The notes under the pieces were generated by a model, which ran no database searches, was not told where the DNA came from, and saw only the letters and a list, made by a program, of their open reading frames with translations. Source: Massilia putida (GTDB lineage: Bacteria > Pseudomonadota > Gammaproteobacteria > Burkholderiales > Burkholderiaceae_D). From it: a stretch of DNA of 64,000 nucleotides. Location: assembly GCF_001941825.1 (NCBI RefSeq), contig NZ_CP019038.1:6820001-6884000 (forward strand), given 5' to 3'. This document shows, one piece after another, positions 37,226 to 48,439 of the stretch. Both the position numbers and the translations under genes were made by a program. The stretch's first letter is position 1. Every line of letters starts with the position of its first letter.

Positions 37226-38932
37226 ATGGCGCGGCCCGAAAAAGTCCGACTTGGCGAAATCCTGGTGCAACAAAAGCTGCTGTCGGAAGACCAGCTGAAC
37301 CAAGCGCTCGCCGACCAGAAACGCACCGGCCGCAAGCTGGGCCGCGTATTCGTCGAGAGCGGCTTCGTCACGGAAGAGCAGATTTCCGGCGCGCTCGCGC
37401 GCCAGCTCGGCATTCCCTACCTCAACCTGAAGTTCTACAACATCAACCAGGACGTCGTCCGCCTCTTGCCGGAAACGCAGGCGCGCCGCTTCCGTGCGCT
37501 CGCGCTGGAAGACCGCGCCGACACGGTGCTCGTCGGCGTCTCCGACCCGACCGACCTGTTCGCCTACGACGAGATCGCGCGCCTGCTGAAGAAGAGCGTC
37601 GAACTCGCGGTCGTCAACGAGACCGAAGTGCTGCAGGCGATCGACCGCATCTACCGCCGCACGGGCGAGATCACGGGCCTCGCGCGCGAACTGGAACAGG
37701 ACCTGGGCGACACGAACTCCGTCGACTTCGGCGCGCTGTCGGCCAATTCCGGCCTGGAAGAAGCGCCGGTCGTGAAGCTGCTGCAATCGGTGTTCGACGA
37801 CGCCGCCCAGGTGCGCGCCTCGGACATCCACATCGAGCCGCAGGACGGCCGCCTGCAGATCCGCTTCCGCATCGACGGCGTGCTGCACCTGCAGACGGAG
37901 GCCGACATCAAGATCGCGACGCCGCTGGCGCTGCGCCTGAAGCTGATGGCGGACCTCGACATCTCGGAAAAGCGCCTGCCGCAGGACGGCCGCTTCGCCG
38001 TCAAGGTGCGCAACCAGCGCATCGACGTCCGTATCTCGACGATGCCCACGCAATACGGCGAATCCGTCGTCATGCGTCTGTTGAACCAGGTCGGCACGAC
38101 GTTGCGCCTGGACGCGATCGGCATGCCGGCCGCGCTGGTCGAACGGTTCCGCGTCATCGTGCAGCGACCGAACGGCCTCGTGCTCGTGACGGGACCGACG
38201 GGCTCCGGCAAGACGACGACCCTGTACAGCGCACTGGCCGAGCTGAACTCCGTCGAGAAAAAGCTGATCACGGTCGAGGACCCGATCGAATATCGCCTGT
38301 CCGGCATCAACCAGGTGCAGGTGAACGACAAGATCGAGCTGAGTTTCGCGCGCGTGCTGCGCTCCGCGCTGCGCCAGGACCCGGACATCGTGCTCGTCGG
38401 CGAGATGCGTGACCAGGAGACGGCGCAGATCGGCCTGCGCGCCGCGATGACGGGCCACCTGGTGCTGTCCACGCTGCACACGAACGACGCCGCGTCGACC
38501 CCGCTGCGCCTGATGGACATGGGCGTCCCGCGTTACATGGTGAGCGGCTCGCTGCAGGCCGTGCTGGCGCAGCGTCTCGTGCGCGTGATCTGCGAAAGCT
38601 GCTCGGAACCGTACCCGCTGCCGGCGCCGGAGCGCGCGTGGCTGCGCGCCGAACTGGGCGATCGCGCCGAAACGGTACCGTTCTTCCACGGGCGCGGCTG
38701 CTCGCACTGCAACGGCACCGGTTATCGCGGCCGTACCGGCGTGTACGAATTGCTGGAGATGACACGCGCCGTCAACGAGGCCGCCAATCACCCGGACCCG
38801 GGCCACTTCCTGAAAGTGGCGCATGCCGAGATGCGCGGCGAGACGCTGCGCCGCAGCGGCGTGCGCCTGGCCATCCAGGGCCGCACGACGGTGGCGGAAG
38901 CCATGCGCATCAGTAACCAGATGGAAGACTGA
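37226..38932 (+). CDS. mshE: MSHA pilus assembly ATPase
   Basis: 568 residues from the ATG at 37226 (MARPEKVRLGEILV); an upstream in-frame extension is AT-rich and unlike the family. GspE/PilB superfamily: an N-terminal MshEN domain with two 24-residue c-di-GMP motifs, the first beginning RLGEILVQQKLL, the second KLGRVFVESGFV; then the ATPase with Walker A GPTGSGKTT, Asp box and Walker B (ILVGEMRDQET), His box and the four-Cys zinc site (CESC and CSHC). It powers pilus extension at the inner membrane and is probably gated by cyclic-di-GMP, as established for Vibrio cholerae MshE. It is 8 bp before mshG. Confidence 0.94.
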   Translation: MARPEKVRLGEILVQQKLLSEDQLNQALADQKRTGRKLGRVFVESGFVTEEQISGALARQLGIPYLNLKFYNINQDVVRLLPETQARRFRALALEDRADTVLVGVSDPTDLFAYDEIARLLKKSVELAVVNETEVLQAIDRIYRRTGEITGLARELEQDLGDTNSVDFGALSANSGLEEAPVVKLLQSVFDDAAQVRASDIHIEPQDGRLQIRFRIDGVLHLQTEADIKIATPLALRLKLMADLDISEKRLPQDGRFAVKVRNQRIDVRISTMPTQYGESVVMRLLNQVGTTLRLDAIGMPAALVERFRVIVQRPNGLVLVTGPTGSGKTTTLYSALAELNSVEKKLITVEDPIEYRLSGINQVQVNDKIELSFARVLRSALRQDPDIVLVGEMRDQETAQIGLRAAMTGHLVLSTLHTNDAASTPLRLMDMGVPRYMVSGSLQAVLAQRLVRVICESCSEPYPLPAPERAWLRAELGDRAETVPFFHGRGCSHCNGTGYRGRTGVYELLEMTRAVNEAANHPDPGHFLKVAHAEMRGETLRRSGVRLAIQGRTTVAEAMRISNQMED

Positions 38933-38940
38933 TCAGCACC

Positions 38941-40188
38941 ATGCCATTCTTCGCTTACAAAGGCCGCAACGCGCGCGGCGAATTGATGCAGGGCGTGCTG
39001 GAAGGCGCCGACAGCGGCGTCGTCGCGGACCAGCTGTTCGGCACCGGCGTCACGCCGCTGGAAATCACCCCGACCACGCGCAAGGCCACGGCGACGGGCG
39101 GTGCCCCCGGCGCCGACGGCAGCCTGTGGGAGCGCCTCACGCGCAAGAAGGTCACGTCCATCGACGTGCAGCTGTTCAGCCGCCAGATCTACACGCTGCT
39201 GAAATCCGGCGTGCCGATCATGCGCGGCCTGGCCGGCCTGCAGGAGTCGGCGACGAACAAGAGCTTCGCGCGCGTGATCCAGGACCTGCGCGAATCGCTG
39301 GACTCCGGCCGCGAACTGTCGACGGCGATGCGCCGCCACACGGCGTGCTTCTCGCCGTTCTACCTGTCGATGGTGCGCGTGGGCGAGATGACGGGCCGCC
39401 TGGAAGAAGTCTTCCTGCGCCTGTTCGACCACCTGGAATTCGACCGCGACATGCGCGACCGCGTCAAGAGCGCGATGCGCTATCCGACGTTCGTCATCTT
39501 CGCGATGGTCGCGGCGATGGTCGTCGTGAACGTGTTCGTGATTCCGCAGTTCGAGAAGGTCTTCAAGAGCTTCCACGCCGAGCTGCCGCTGATGACGCGC
39601 ATCCTCATCGCGACGTCGCGCTTCACGGTCGACTACTGGCCCGTGATGGCCGGCATGGCCGTGGCCGCGTTCTTCGGCTTCCGGGCCTGGACGCGCACCG
39701 TGCCGGGCCGCCTCACGTGGGACCGCTACAAGCTGCGCTTCCCCATCGCCGGCAAGATCATCCACAAGGCCACGATGGCCCGTTTCGCGCGCAGCTTCGC
39801 GCTGTCGATCCGCAGCGGCGTGCCGATCGTGCAAGCCCTGACGGTCGTCGCGCAGACGGCCGACAATGCCTATCTGACCCTGCGCCTGGACCAGATGCGC
39901 GACGGGGTCGAGCGCGGCGAAAGCATCCTGCGCACGGCGACCAATGCGCAGGTGTTCACGCCGATCGTGCTGCAGATGATCGCCGTGGGCGAGGAATCGG
40001 GTTCGCTCGACGACCTGATGGACGAGATCGCGCAGATGTACGAGCGCGAGGTCGATTACGAGCTCAAGACGCTGTCCAGCCAGATCGAGCCCATCCTCAT
40101 CACCTTCCTCGGTGCGATGGTGCTCGTGCTGGCCCTGGGCATCTTCCTGCCGATCTGGGACCTGGGCAAGGCGGCCCTGCATCACTGA
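38941..40188 (+). CDS. mshG: MSHA pilus inner-membrane platform protein
   Basis: 415 residues, GspF/PilC family. Two T2SSF repeats (about 80-200 and 285-405) carry three membrane helices (VIFAMVAAMVVVNVFV, VMAGMAVAAFFGF, ITFLGAMVLVLALGIFL). Typical phrases are FSRQIYTLLKSGVPI and FARSFALSIRSGVPIVQAL. It forms the rotating platform under the pilus with MshE. Its stop overlaps the next start (TGATG). Confidence 0.93.
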   Translation: MPFFAYKGRNARGELMQGVLEGADSGVVADQLFGTGVTPLEITPTTRKATATGGAPGADGSLWERLTRKKVTSIDVQLFSRQIYTLLKSGVPIMRGLAGLQESATNKSFARVIQDLRESLDSGRELSTAMRRHTACFSPFYLSMVRVGEMTGRLEEVFLRLFDHLEFDRDMRDRVKSAMRYPTFVIFAMVAAMVVVNVFVIPQFEKVFKSFHAELPLMTRILIATSRFTVDYWPVMAGMAVAAFFGFRAWTRTVPGRLTWDRYKLRFPIAGKIIHKATMARFARSFALSIRSGVPIVQALTVVAQTADNAYLTLRLDQMRDGVERGESILRTATNAQVFTPIVLQMIAVGEESGSLDDLMDEIAQMYEREVDYELKTLSSQIEPILITFLGAMVLVLALGIFLPIWDLGKAALHH

Positions 40189-40688
40189 TGGGATCGACCA
40201 TGGCACGCAAGGAGGACCGGCCCGGACGGGGCTTCACACTGCTGGAATTCGCGATCGTCGTCGCCGTCACGGCGGCGCTTTGCACCGTGCTGCTGCACCG
40301 CCTGGACGGCTGCCGCCGCGCGGCCGAGGAAGCGGCGACGCGCCAGACCGTTGCCGCGCTGCGTACGGCGCTGCAGGTGGAAGTCACGCGCGCGCTGGCA
40401 CAGGGCCGCACGGAGACCCTGGCCGAGCTCGCCGGGCAGAATCCGATCCGCTTGTTGGCCCGGCCGCCCGCGAATTACCTTGGCGAATTCGCACTGGCCG
40501 AACAGGGCCGCGTGGCACGCAATGGGTGGGTGTTTGACCCACGCGACAAAATCCTTGTCTATCTCACCTCGGAACGAGAAAGATTTGCCTCGGGAAAATC
40601 GAAATTGCCGATGTTCAAGGTAGAATTAACTCGAAATCCAGCGATAAGCCTTGCCCTGAACGAAGTCGGCGAGCAGGGCGTTCGTTAA
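40188..40688 (+). CDS. Pseudopilin-like protein of the MSHA locus
   Basis: 166 residues if started at the ATG overlapping the mshG stop (an ATG at 40200 is possible). It has a type IV prepilin signal, RPGRG then FTLLEFAIVVAVTAALCTVL, with Glu at position +5 of the mature form. The C-terminal part is short and shows no Cys pair. By position it replaces MshF/MshB in Vibrio; a minor pilin that primes assembly is the likely role. Confidence 0.8.
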   Translation: MGSTMARKEDRPGRGFTLLEFAIVVAVTAALCTVLLHRLDGCRRAAEEAATRQTVAALRTALQVEVTRALAQGRTETLAELAGQNPIRLLARPPANYLGEFALAEQGRVARNGWVFDPRDKILVYLTSERERFASGKSKLPMFKVELTRNPAISLALNEVGEQGVR

Positions 40689-40735
40689 TACGACAACCCA
40701 CGCGGCAGGGACGCCGCACCATCATCGGAGAGAGC

Positions 40736-41272
40736 ATGAAAGTCAGTATCAAAAACAATGCGCAGGGCGGCTTTACCTTGATCGAATTGATCGTCGTGAT
40801 CGTGATACTGGGTATTCTGGCGGCGACGGCGTTGCCGAAGTTTGCGAACCTGGGTAGCGACGCCCGCGTGGCCTCGTTGAATGCCGCCAAAGGCTCGTTG
40901 AGCTCGGTGGCTGCCATGGCGCACGGTCGTTATCTGGCGAACGCCACCACTGGTACACCCCCGACCGAAATGAACCTCGAGGGTACGACGATCAGCTTCG
41001 CCACGACCGTCACGGGCACGGGTTATCCGAAAGCAAATGAAGCATTGGCAACCGCAGCAGGTCTGAACAGTGCCGACTACACGATATTCGCGACCAAAGC
41101 GGATGCCACCAAGACGACGCCGAACGTTCCGGCGAACTCGGTCGTGGCCGTCCCGAACAGTGTTGCAGGTACGCCCACGGCCGTGACTTGCTACGTTATT
41201 TATACGGAACCGAGCGCGACGAATACGCCGCCGACCATCACCAATAACGGCACTGCCGCGACCTGCGAATAA
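40736..41272 (+). CDS. mshA: Major MSHA-type pilin
   Basis: 178 residues. The prepilin leader MKVSIKNNAQGG is cleaved before FTLIELIVVIVILGILAATA, the hydrophobic helix that packs in the fibre core. The globular domain is Thr/Asn-rich and ends with a disulfide loop between Cys in AVTCYVIY and Cys in AATCE. The strong ribosome binding site region (GGAGAGAGC) and the terminator directly downstream fit a highly expressed pilin. Confidence 0.92.
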   Translation: MKVSIKNNAQGGFTLIELIVVIVILGILAATALPKFANLGSDARVASLNAAKGSLSSVAAMAHGRYLANATTGTPPTEMNLEGTTISFATTVTGTGYPKANEALATAAGLNSADYTIFATKADATKTTPNVPANSVVAVPNSVAGTPTAVTCYVIYTEPSATNTPPTITNNGTAATCE

Positions 41273-41365
41273 CGAGTCGAATATAGCGGCAACGTTTGTT
41301 GCCAAGATATTGCCGGGCCAAATGCATGATCCGGCGACAACGACAACATTCTCGTCTCGTTGTTG

Positions 41366-41393
41366 AATGGCGCCATCGGCGCCATTGTTTTTT
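41366..41393 (+). terminator. Intrinsic terminator after mshA
   Basis: AATGGCGCC (41366-41374) pairs with GGCGCCATT (41378-41386) around ATC, followed by GTTTTTT. It divides the locus into mshE-G-pilin-mshA and mshI onward. The 308-bp gap 41273-41580 otherwise holds only the presumed mshI promoter, which I cannot pin down. Confidence 0.95.
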
Positions 41394-41580
41394 CGGGGTA
41401 CGGATCTACTCGACTTCTCAAGATTGCGGCGTATTGACCACACCCCATTAGTAGTTCCGCACGGAAAACCAGAAATATTCTCCCAGAGTAAAATTTTGGT
41501 ATCGAATTCGCGTACCGCTTGAATATAATCAAGACTCTAGCTCACCTGTCTCGACACAGTCACGGATACCATTGCCACGC

Positions 41581-42528
41581 ATGGGTTTTTTCAGTAAAGC
41601 ACAGAACAATGCAGCCTGGCTGGCCATGGTGCCGCAGCGCGACGGGGTCGCGGCGGCCAGCGTGCGCCGTGGGCTGGATGCCGGCGCCAAGCCGGCCGTG
41701 ACGCACGCCACCTTTTTCCCCGGCACCCCGTCCGCCGAGGCCCTGGACAAGGCTGCCAAGGAGATGCACAGCGCGAGCTACCGCTGCACGACGGTGCTGG
41801 CTGGTGGCGACTATCAGTTCATGTCGGTCGAATCGCCCAACGTCCCGCGCGAAGAATTGAAGAGCGCCATGCGCTGGCGCCTCAAGGACATCCTCGATTT
41901 CCCGATCGACGACGCGACGTTCGACGTCCTCGACATCCCGCTCGACCCGAACGCCGTCGTGCGTCCGCAGCAAAGCGTCTTCGCGATCGCCGCGCGCAAC
42001 GGCGTGATCGCCGCGCGCCAGAAGATGTTCAACGCGGCCAAGGTCAAGCTGCGCGTGATCGACATCCCCGAGATGGCCCAGCGTAACGTGTCGGCCCTGC
42101 TGGAGCCGGAAGGCCGCGGCGTCGCCATGCTGTCGTTCGGCGAGGACGGCGGCCTGTTGACCGTGTCGTGGCGCGGCGAGCTGTATCTGTCGCGCCGCAT
42201 CGACGTGACCGTGGCCCAGATCCTCGACGACGACCACGACCGCAAGCACCAGAGCTTCGACAAGATCACGCTGGAACTGCAGCGCTCCCTCGACAACTTC
42301 GAACGCCAGTTCGCGTTCGTCAGCGTGGCCAAGCTCGTGCTCGCGCCGACCGGTGCCGTCGGCCTGGACGAATACCTGTCCAGCAATCTGTACACGCGCG
42401 TCGAGACGCTCGACCTGGCCGACGTGTTCGACCTGGAACGCGTGCCCGACCTCGCGGATCCGGGACGCCAGCTGCGCTTCTTCGTGCCCATCGGGGCCGC
42501 GCTGCGCATGGAGGAGGGCGCGGCATGA
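41581..42528 (+). CDS. mshI: MSHA biogenesis protein MshI (PilM-like)
   Basis: 315 residues from the ATG at 41581. Actin-like PilM/MshI fold recognised from SVESPNVPREELKSAMRWRLKDIL and ARNGVIAARQKMFNAAKV followed by VIDIPEMAQRNV. It lies in the cytoplasm and links the ATPase to the membrane proteins that follow. Its stop overlaps the next start by 4 bp. Confidence 0.87.
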   Translation: MGFFSKAQNNAAWLAMVPQRDGVAAASVRRGLDAGAKPAVTHATFFPGTPSAEALDKAAKEMHSASYRCTTVLAGGDYQFMSVESPNVPREELKSAMRWRLKDILDFPIDDATFDVLDIPLDPNAVVRPQQSVFAIAARNGVIAARQKMFNAAKVKLRVIDIPEMAQRNVSALLEPEGRGVAMLSFGEDGGLLTVSWRGELYLSRRIDVTVAQILDDDHDRKHQSFDKITLELQRSLDNFERQFAFVSVAKLVLAPTGAVGLDEYLSSNLYTRVETLDLADVFDLERVPDLADPGRQLRFFVPIGAALRMEEGAA

Positions 42529-43253
42529 GCCAGCAGATCAATCTGTTCAACCCGCAGTTCCAGCCGCAGAAGAAGATCCTGTCGGTCAATGCGATGGCGG
42601 CCGCGCTCGGCGTCCTCGTGCTGGGCCTCGTCGGGACGGGCGTAGCCGGCAAAGTGCGCGTGATGGGTCTCGCGGCCCAGGTCGCCCAGGGCGAGACGCG
42701 CATGCGGGCGGCGCAGAAACGCCTGGAGACGGCCGCCGCCGAATTCGCGCCGCGCACGAAGGACAGCCGGCTCGAAGCCGAGCTGGCCGAAGCCCAGAAC
42801 GAACACGATGCGCTGCGCCGTCTGGCGGACGTGATCGAGCGCGGTGACCTGGGCAATACGCGCGGCTACGCCGAATACTTCCGCGCGCTGGCCCGCCAGA
42901 GCGTGGACGGCCTGTGGCTGACGGGCGTGTCGATCGCAGGCGCCGGTACCGAGATCGGCGTGCGTGGACGCGCCCTCGATCCGGCCCTCGTGCCGGGCTA
43001 CCTGGCGCGCCTGCGCAACGAACCCGTCCTGCAAGGCACGCCCATCGGCAGCATGCAGATCGGGCAGGCGGCCACCGTCAAGGTGCGCGGTGCCGACGGC
43101 AAGGAGACCGATGCGCCCGCGCCGTACGTCGAATTCACCCTGCAATCGGCCGCCGCGCCGGCGCCCGCCGCAGGCGGCTCGGCAGCGGCAGGGGCGCCTG
43201 CGCTACCCGCCATCACCTCGTTCGTCGGCGCGACCGCCGGAGGCCAGCAATGA
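42525..43253 (+). CDS. PilN-like bitopic membrane protein of the MSHA locus
   Basis: 242 residues. It opens with the PilN signature MSQQINLFNPQF, the short cytoplasmic peptide that docks on PilM-type proteins, then one membrane helix (about 22-42), a periplasmic coiled coil and an alpha/beta domain. The tail is Ala/Pro-rich. In Vibrio naming this corresponds to the second MshI or part of MshJ. It overlaps mshJ by 4 bp. Confidence 0.83.
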   Translation: MSQQINLFNPQFQPQKKILSVNAMAAALGVLVLGLVGTGVAGKVRVMGLAAQVAQGETRMRAAQKRLETAAAEFAPRTKDSRLEAELAEAQNEHDALRRLADVIERGDLGNTRGYAEYFRALARQSVDGLWLTGVSIAGAGTEIGVRGRALDPALVPGYLARLRNEPVLQGTPIGSMQIGQAATVKVRGADGKETDAPAPYVEFTLQSAAAPAPAAGGSAAAGAPALPAITSFVGATAGGQQ

Positions 43254-43945
43254 AACGCCGCTGGCTCCAGTTCACGGCGCGCGTGGAAGCGCTGCAGCCG
43301 CGCGAACGCATCATGGCCTTCGGCGCCGCCGTCGTCGTGCTCGTGTTCCTCGCGAACTCGCTCGTGTTCGCGCCGTTGTCGCGCAAGGAAGCCGCGCTGC
43401 GCCAGACGCTGGCGCAGCAGGCGGGCGCCATCGAGGGCATCGACGCCGACATCGCATCGAAGGCGCGCGCCTACGCGAACGATCCGAACGAGGCGTTGCG
43501 CAAGCGCCTCGGCGCGCTGCGTGCCGAGACGGAGCGTACCAGCGCGGATCTGCGCACGATGCAGAAAGGCCTCGTGCCGCCCGAGCGCATCGCGCCGCTG
43601 CTGGAGTCCATCCTGCGCGCGAACGGACGCCTGAAGCTCGTGTCGCTCAAGACGCTGCCCGTGACGACGCTGAACGAGGGCGCGGCGGCGCCAGCCGCCG
43701 CGCCGGCGGCAAGCACCGCCACGCCGCCCGTCGTGAAGTCGTCCGACCTGCTGTACCGCCACGGCGTCGAGCTGACGGTGCGCGGCAGCTATCTCGACAT
43801 GGTCGACTACATGCACGCGCTGGAGACGCTGCCCACTCAGCTGTTCTGGGGCAAGGCGCAGCTGGACGCGGAAGCGTACCCGAACGTGCGCCTCACATTG
43901 ACGCTGTACACCCTGAGCCTCGACTCGAAATGGATGAAGCTGTGA
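43250..43945 (+). CDS. mshJ: MSHA biogenesis protein MshJ (PilO-like)
   Basis: 231 residues with one N-terminal membrane helix (IMAFGAAVVVLVFLANSLVF), a coiled coil and a ferredoxin-like periplasmic domain (HGVELTVRGSYLDMVDYMHALE). PilO-type partner of the preceding PilN-like protein in the alignment complex. Gene overlap with both sides shows a tightly coupled operon. Confidence 0.85.
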   Translation: MKRRWLQFTARVEALQPRERIMAFGAAVVVLVFLANSLVFAPLSRKEAALRQTLAQQAGAIEGIDADIASKARAYANDPNEALRKRLGALRAETERTSADLRTMQKGLVPPERIAPLLESILRANGRLKLVSLKTLPVTTLNEGAAAPAAAPAASTATPPVVKSSDLLYRHGVELTVRGSYLDMVDYMHALETLPTQLFWGKAQLDAEAYPNVRLTLTLYTLSLDSKWMKL

Positions 43946-43950
43946 TCACG

Positions 43951-44316
43951 ATGACGACCAAGCGCGCCCTCGGCGCCGCGTTCCTCGCCCTGCTGTGCGC
44001 CGCCGGCGCCAAGGCGCAGGCCTTGCAGGATCCGACGAAGCCGCCGGTCGCCGCCACGCCGGTGGCTGCCGGTCCCGCGGCCACCAGCAGCGGACCGCAG
44101 CTGCAGTCGATCCTGATCGGGCGCGCGGCGGGCGGCCGGCACCTGGCCGTCATCGATGGCGAGGCCGTGCGCCCGGGCGACAGCTTCCACGGGGCGAAAG
44201 TCGCGCGCATCGGCGAGAACGAGGTCGAACTCGTGCGCGGCGGCGAGCGCCAGGTGCTGCGCCTGTATGCGCAGACCGCCGAAGGCATGACCCCGGCGCA
44301 TGCGGCGCGGCGCTGA
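43951..44316 (+). CDS. mshK: MSHA biogenesis protein MshK
   Basis: 121 residues from the ATG at 43951 (a GTG at 43942 overlaps the mshJ stop). A signal peptide (ending GAKAQ) is followed by the PilP-type phrase LQDPTKPP and a small beta domain LQSILIGRAAGGRHLAVIDG. It is a periplasmic protein that bridges the PilN/PilO pair and the secretin. It comes immediately before mshL. Confidence 0.83.
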   Translation: MTTKRALGAAFLALLCAAGAKAQALQDPTKPPVAATPVAAGPAATSSGPQLQSILIGRAAGGRHLAVIDGEAVRPGDSFHGAKVARIGENEVELVRGGERQVLRLYAQTAEGMTPAHAARR

Positions 44317-44322
44317 TAAAGG

Positions 44323-46149
<1,827 letters not shown>

Positions 46150-47040
46150 ATGTACACGGCGCACTTCGGCCTGCGCGAGCTGCCGTTCGGGATCACGCCC
46201 GACACCAGCTTTTTCTTCGGCAGCCCGCATTCGCAGGAAGCCCTGAATACGCTGCTCGTCGCGGCGCGCACCGGCGAAGGCTTCATCAAGATCACGGGGG
46301 AGGTCGGCACCGGCAAGACGCTGTTGTGCCGCAAGTTCATGACGACGCTCGGTCCGGAGTTCGTCACCGCCTACATTCCGAACCCGTACCTCGAACCGCG
46401 CACGCTGATGCTGGCGCTGGCGGACGAGCTGGAAGTCGGCTACGACAAGGACGCCGACCAGCACCAGGTCCTCAAAGCCATCACCCATCGGCTGCTGCAG
46501 CTGGCGGGCGAGGGCAAGCGCGTGCTGCTGTGCCTCGACGAGGCGCAGGCCATGCCCGTCGAGACGCTGGAAGCCCTGCGCCTGCTCACGAACCTGGAGA
46601 CGGAAAAGCGCAAGCTGCTGCAGATCGTCCTGTTCGGCCAGCCGGAGCTGAACCGCAAGCTCGAACTGCAAGCCATCCGCCAGCTGGCACAGCGCATCAC
46701 CTTCCACTATCACCTCGGACCGCTGTCGCGCGACGACCTCGATTATTATGTGGCGCACCGGCTGCGGGTGGCGGGCTATGATGGCGCACGCCTGTTTTCG
46801 CGCGGCGCGGTGGCGCGGCTGTACGCGGCCAGTGGCGGCGTGCCGCGCCTCGTCAACATCCTCGCGCACAAGGCCATGATGCTGTGCTATGGCCAGGGAC
46901 GCCAGCAGGTCGCGCGCGCGCACGTGAGCGCGGCCGCGCGCGACACGCTCGCGACGAGCCGGCGCCGCCTGTGGCCATGGGCCGCCGCGTCGGCCGTGCT
47001 GGCTGCCGCCGGCGGCGTGGCCTGGGCGCTGAGCCATTGA
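46150..47040 (+). CDS. mshM: MSHA biogenesis ATPase MshM (ExeA-like)
   Basis: 296 residues. AAA ATPase with Walker A GEVGTGKTLLCR and Walker B LLCLDEAQAM, in the ExeA/GspA family that helps place secretins across the peptidoglycan. The opening MYTAHFGLRELPFGITPD is the family signature. A C-terminal membrane helix (AAASAVLAAAGGVAWAL) ends the protein. Confidence 0.92.
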   Translation: MYTAHFGLRELPFGITPDTSFFFGSPHSQEALNTLLVAARTGEGFIKITGEVGTGKTLLCRKFMTTLGPEFVTAYIPNPYLEPRTLMLALADELEVGYDKDADQHQVLKAITHRLLQLAGEGKRVLLCLDEAQAMPVETLEALRLLTNLETEKRKLLQIVLFGQPELNRKLELQAIRQLAQRITFHYHLGPLSRDDLDYYVAHRLRVAGYDGARLFSRGAVARLYAASGGVPRLVNILAHKAMMLCYGQGRQQVARAHVSAAARDTLATSRRRLWPWAAASAVLAAAGGVAWALSH

Positions 47041-47052
47041 CGGGGAGCCGGA

Positions 47053-48312
47053 ATGAGCCTGATTAACAAGATGCTGCAAGACCTGGATGCGCGCGGCACG
47101 CCCAAGGATGGCGCGTTGCCCGGCCAGGTCAAGCCCGTCGAGCGCGCGGCTTACCGACCCAAGGGACGCGCGATCGCGGTCGCCGCCGGCGGCGCCGTGG
47201 CCGCGCTGGCGCTGGGCTGGCTGGGGTGGTCCCAGCTGCACCGTCCCGCGCATCCGCTGCCGGCCGCGCCGGCGCCCGTCGTGGCAAATGCCGTCAAGGC
47301 GGTGCCGGTCGTGACGGGGCCCGTGCAGGCGCCGGCACCTACTGCCGCTGCCCCTGCTGCCGCCCCTGCCGCGCCGGCGGTTGCGCCCCGGGTCGATCCG
47401 GCGGTGCCGCCGGCTGCCGCGCCGGTGGCCGACGAGGCTCCGGCGCCGGAGCGGATGACGCGTGCCTACCGCCGTGCGGAACGCGCGCGCGCCGCCGCCG
47501 AACGCAAGGCCGCGCACGCCGACAAGGTTTCGATGGCCGCCACCGCATACTCGAAAGACGTCGCGCCGATGGAGCCGGACAGCGAGGAAGCCCGCGAGGC
47601 GCGCCGCGCGATGACCGAGGTGCTCGCGGCACGCGGCAAGTCGGCGAAGACGAGCTCCGTCGCGATGCTGGCCGCCGCCCGCGCGGCCGCGCTGGACGAC
47701 GGCCCGGCGAAGGGCAAGCGCTCCGCCCAGGGCCGCCAGGAGACGGGCGCGCAGCGCGCGGAAGGCGAGTACCGGCGCGCGCTGGCGAGCCTGCAGGAAG
47801 GCCGCATGAACGACACGCTCGCCTCGCTCGAACAGGCTCTGAAATACGAACCGGCGCACGAGGCGGCGCGCCAGACCCTCGTCGGCCTGCTGATCGAAGC
47901 GAACCGCACGGACGAGGCGATGCGCCAGCTGCAACTGGGTCTCACGCTGGACGCGCGCCAGCCGGCCATGGCGATGCTGCTCGCGCGCCTGCAGATCGAA
48001 CGGGGCGGCAACGGCATCGATACCCTGATGCGGACCTTGCCCTATGCCGGCAACAATGCCGAGTACCACGCATTCCTGGCGGCCGCGCTGGCGCGCCAGC
48101 AGCGTCACCGCGAGGCGGCCGAGCAGTACCAGCTGGCCGTGCGGTCGATGCCGTCGAACGGGGTGTGGTGGATGGGACTCGGCATCTCGCTGCAGGCCGA
48201 AAAGCGCAACGGCGAGGCGCTCGACGCGTTCCAGCGCGCGCGTGCGAGCGGCGGCTTGTCGCAGGAGTTGCAGAGCTTCGTCGAACGGAGCATCCAGCAA
48301 TTGGCGCGTTAG
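47053..48312 (+). CDS. mshN: MSHA biogenesis TPR protein MshN
   Basis: 419 residues. It opens MSLINKMLQDLDARG, the usual start for MshN/GspB-like proteins, then one membrane helix (about 41-57), an Ala/Pro-rich linker and three to four TPRs (YRRALASLQEGRMNDTLASLEQAL and after). It is the last gene of the operon, 12 bp after mshM. Probably a periplasmic scaffold for the secretin. Confidence 0.87.
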   Translation: MSLINKMLQDLDARGTPKDGALPGQVKPVERAAYRPKGRAIAVAAGGAVAALALGWLGWSQLHRPAHPLPAAPAPVVANAVKAVPVVTGPVQAPAPTAAAPAAAPAAPAVAPRVDPAVPPAAAPVADEAPAPERMTRAYRRAERARAAAERKAAHADKVSMAATAYSKDVAPMEPDSEEAREARRAMTEVLAARGKSAKTSSVAMLAAARAAALDDGPAKGKRSAQGRQETGAQRAEGEYRRALASLQEGRMNDTLASLEQALKYEPAHEAARQTLVGLLIEANRTDEAMRQLQLGLTLDARQPAMAMLLARLQIERGGNGIDTLMRTLPYAGNNAEYHAFLAAALARQQRHREAAEQYQLAVRSMPSNGVWWMGLGISLQAEKRNGEALDAFQRARASGGLSQELQSFVERSIQQLAR

Positions 48313-48408
48313 ATCGATCGTGCAGTCGACGTAGGGCGGACAGCTGTGCTGCCCACGCGTTCGACGTTCGCCGGCACGGCCACGGCATTTCCGCCTCGGC
48401 GTACCAGC

Positions 48409-48433
48409 GCGTGGACGGCGGAGCCGTCCACGC
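48409..48433. terminator. Hairpin between converging mshN and aminotransferase genes
   Basis: GCGTGGACGGC (48409-48419) pairs with GCCGTCCACGC (48423-48433) around a 3-base loop. It lies in a GC-rich gap with a similar GTAGGGCGGACAGC segment, so it may be a dispersed repeat that also ends both transcripts. No T-run. Confidence 0.5.
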
Positions 48434-48439
48434 TACGGG

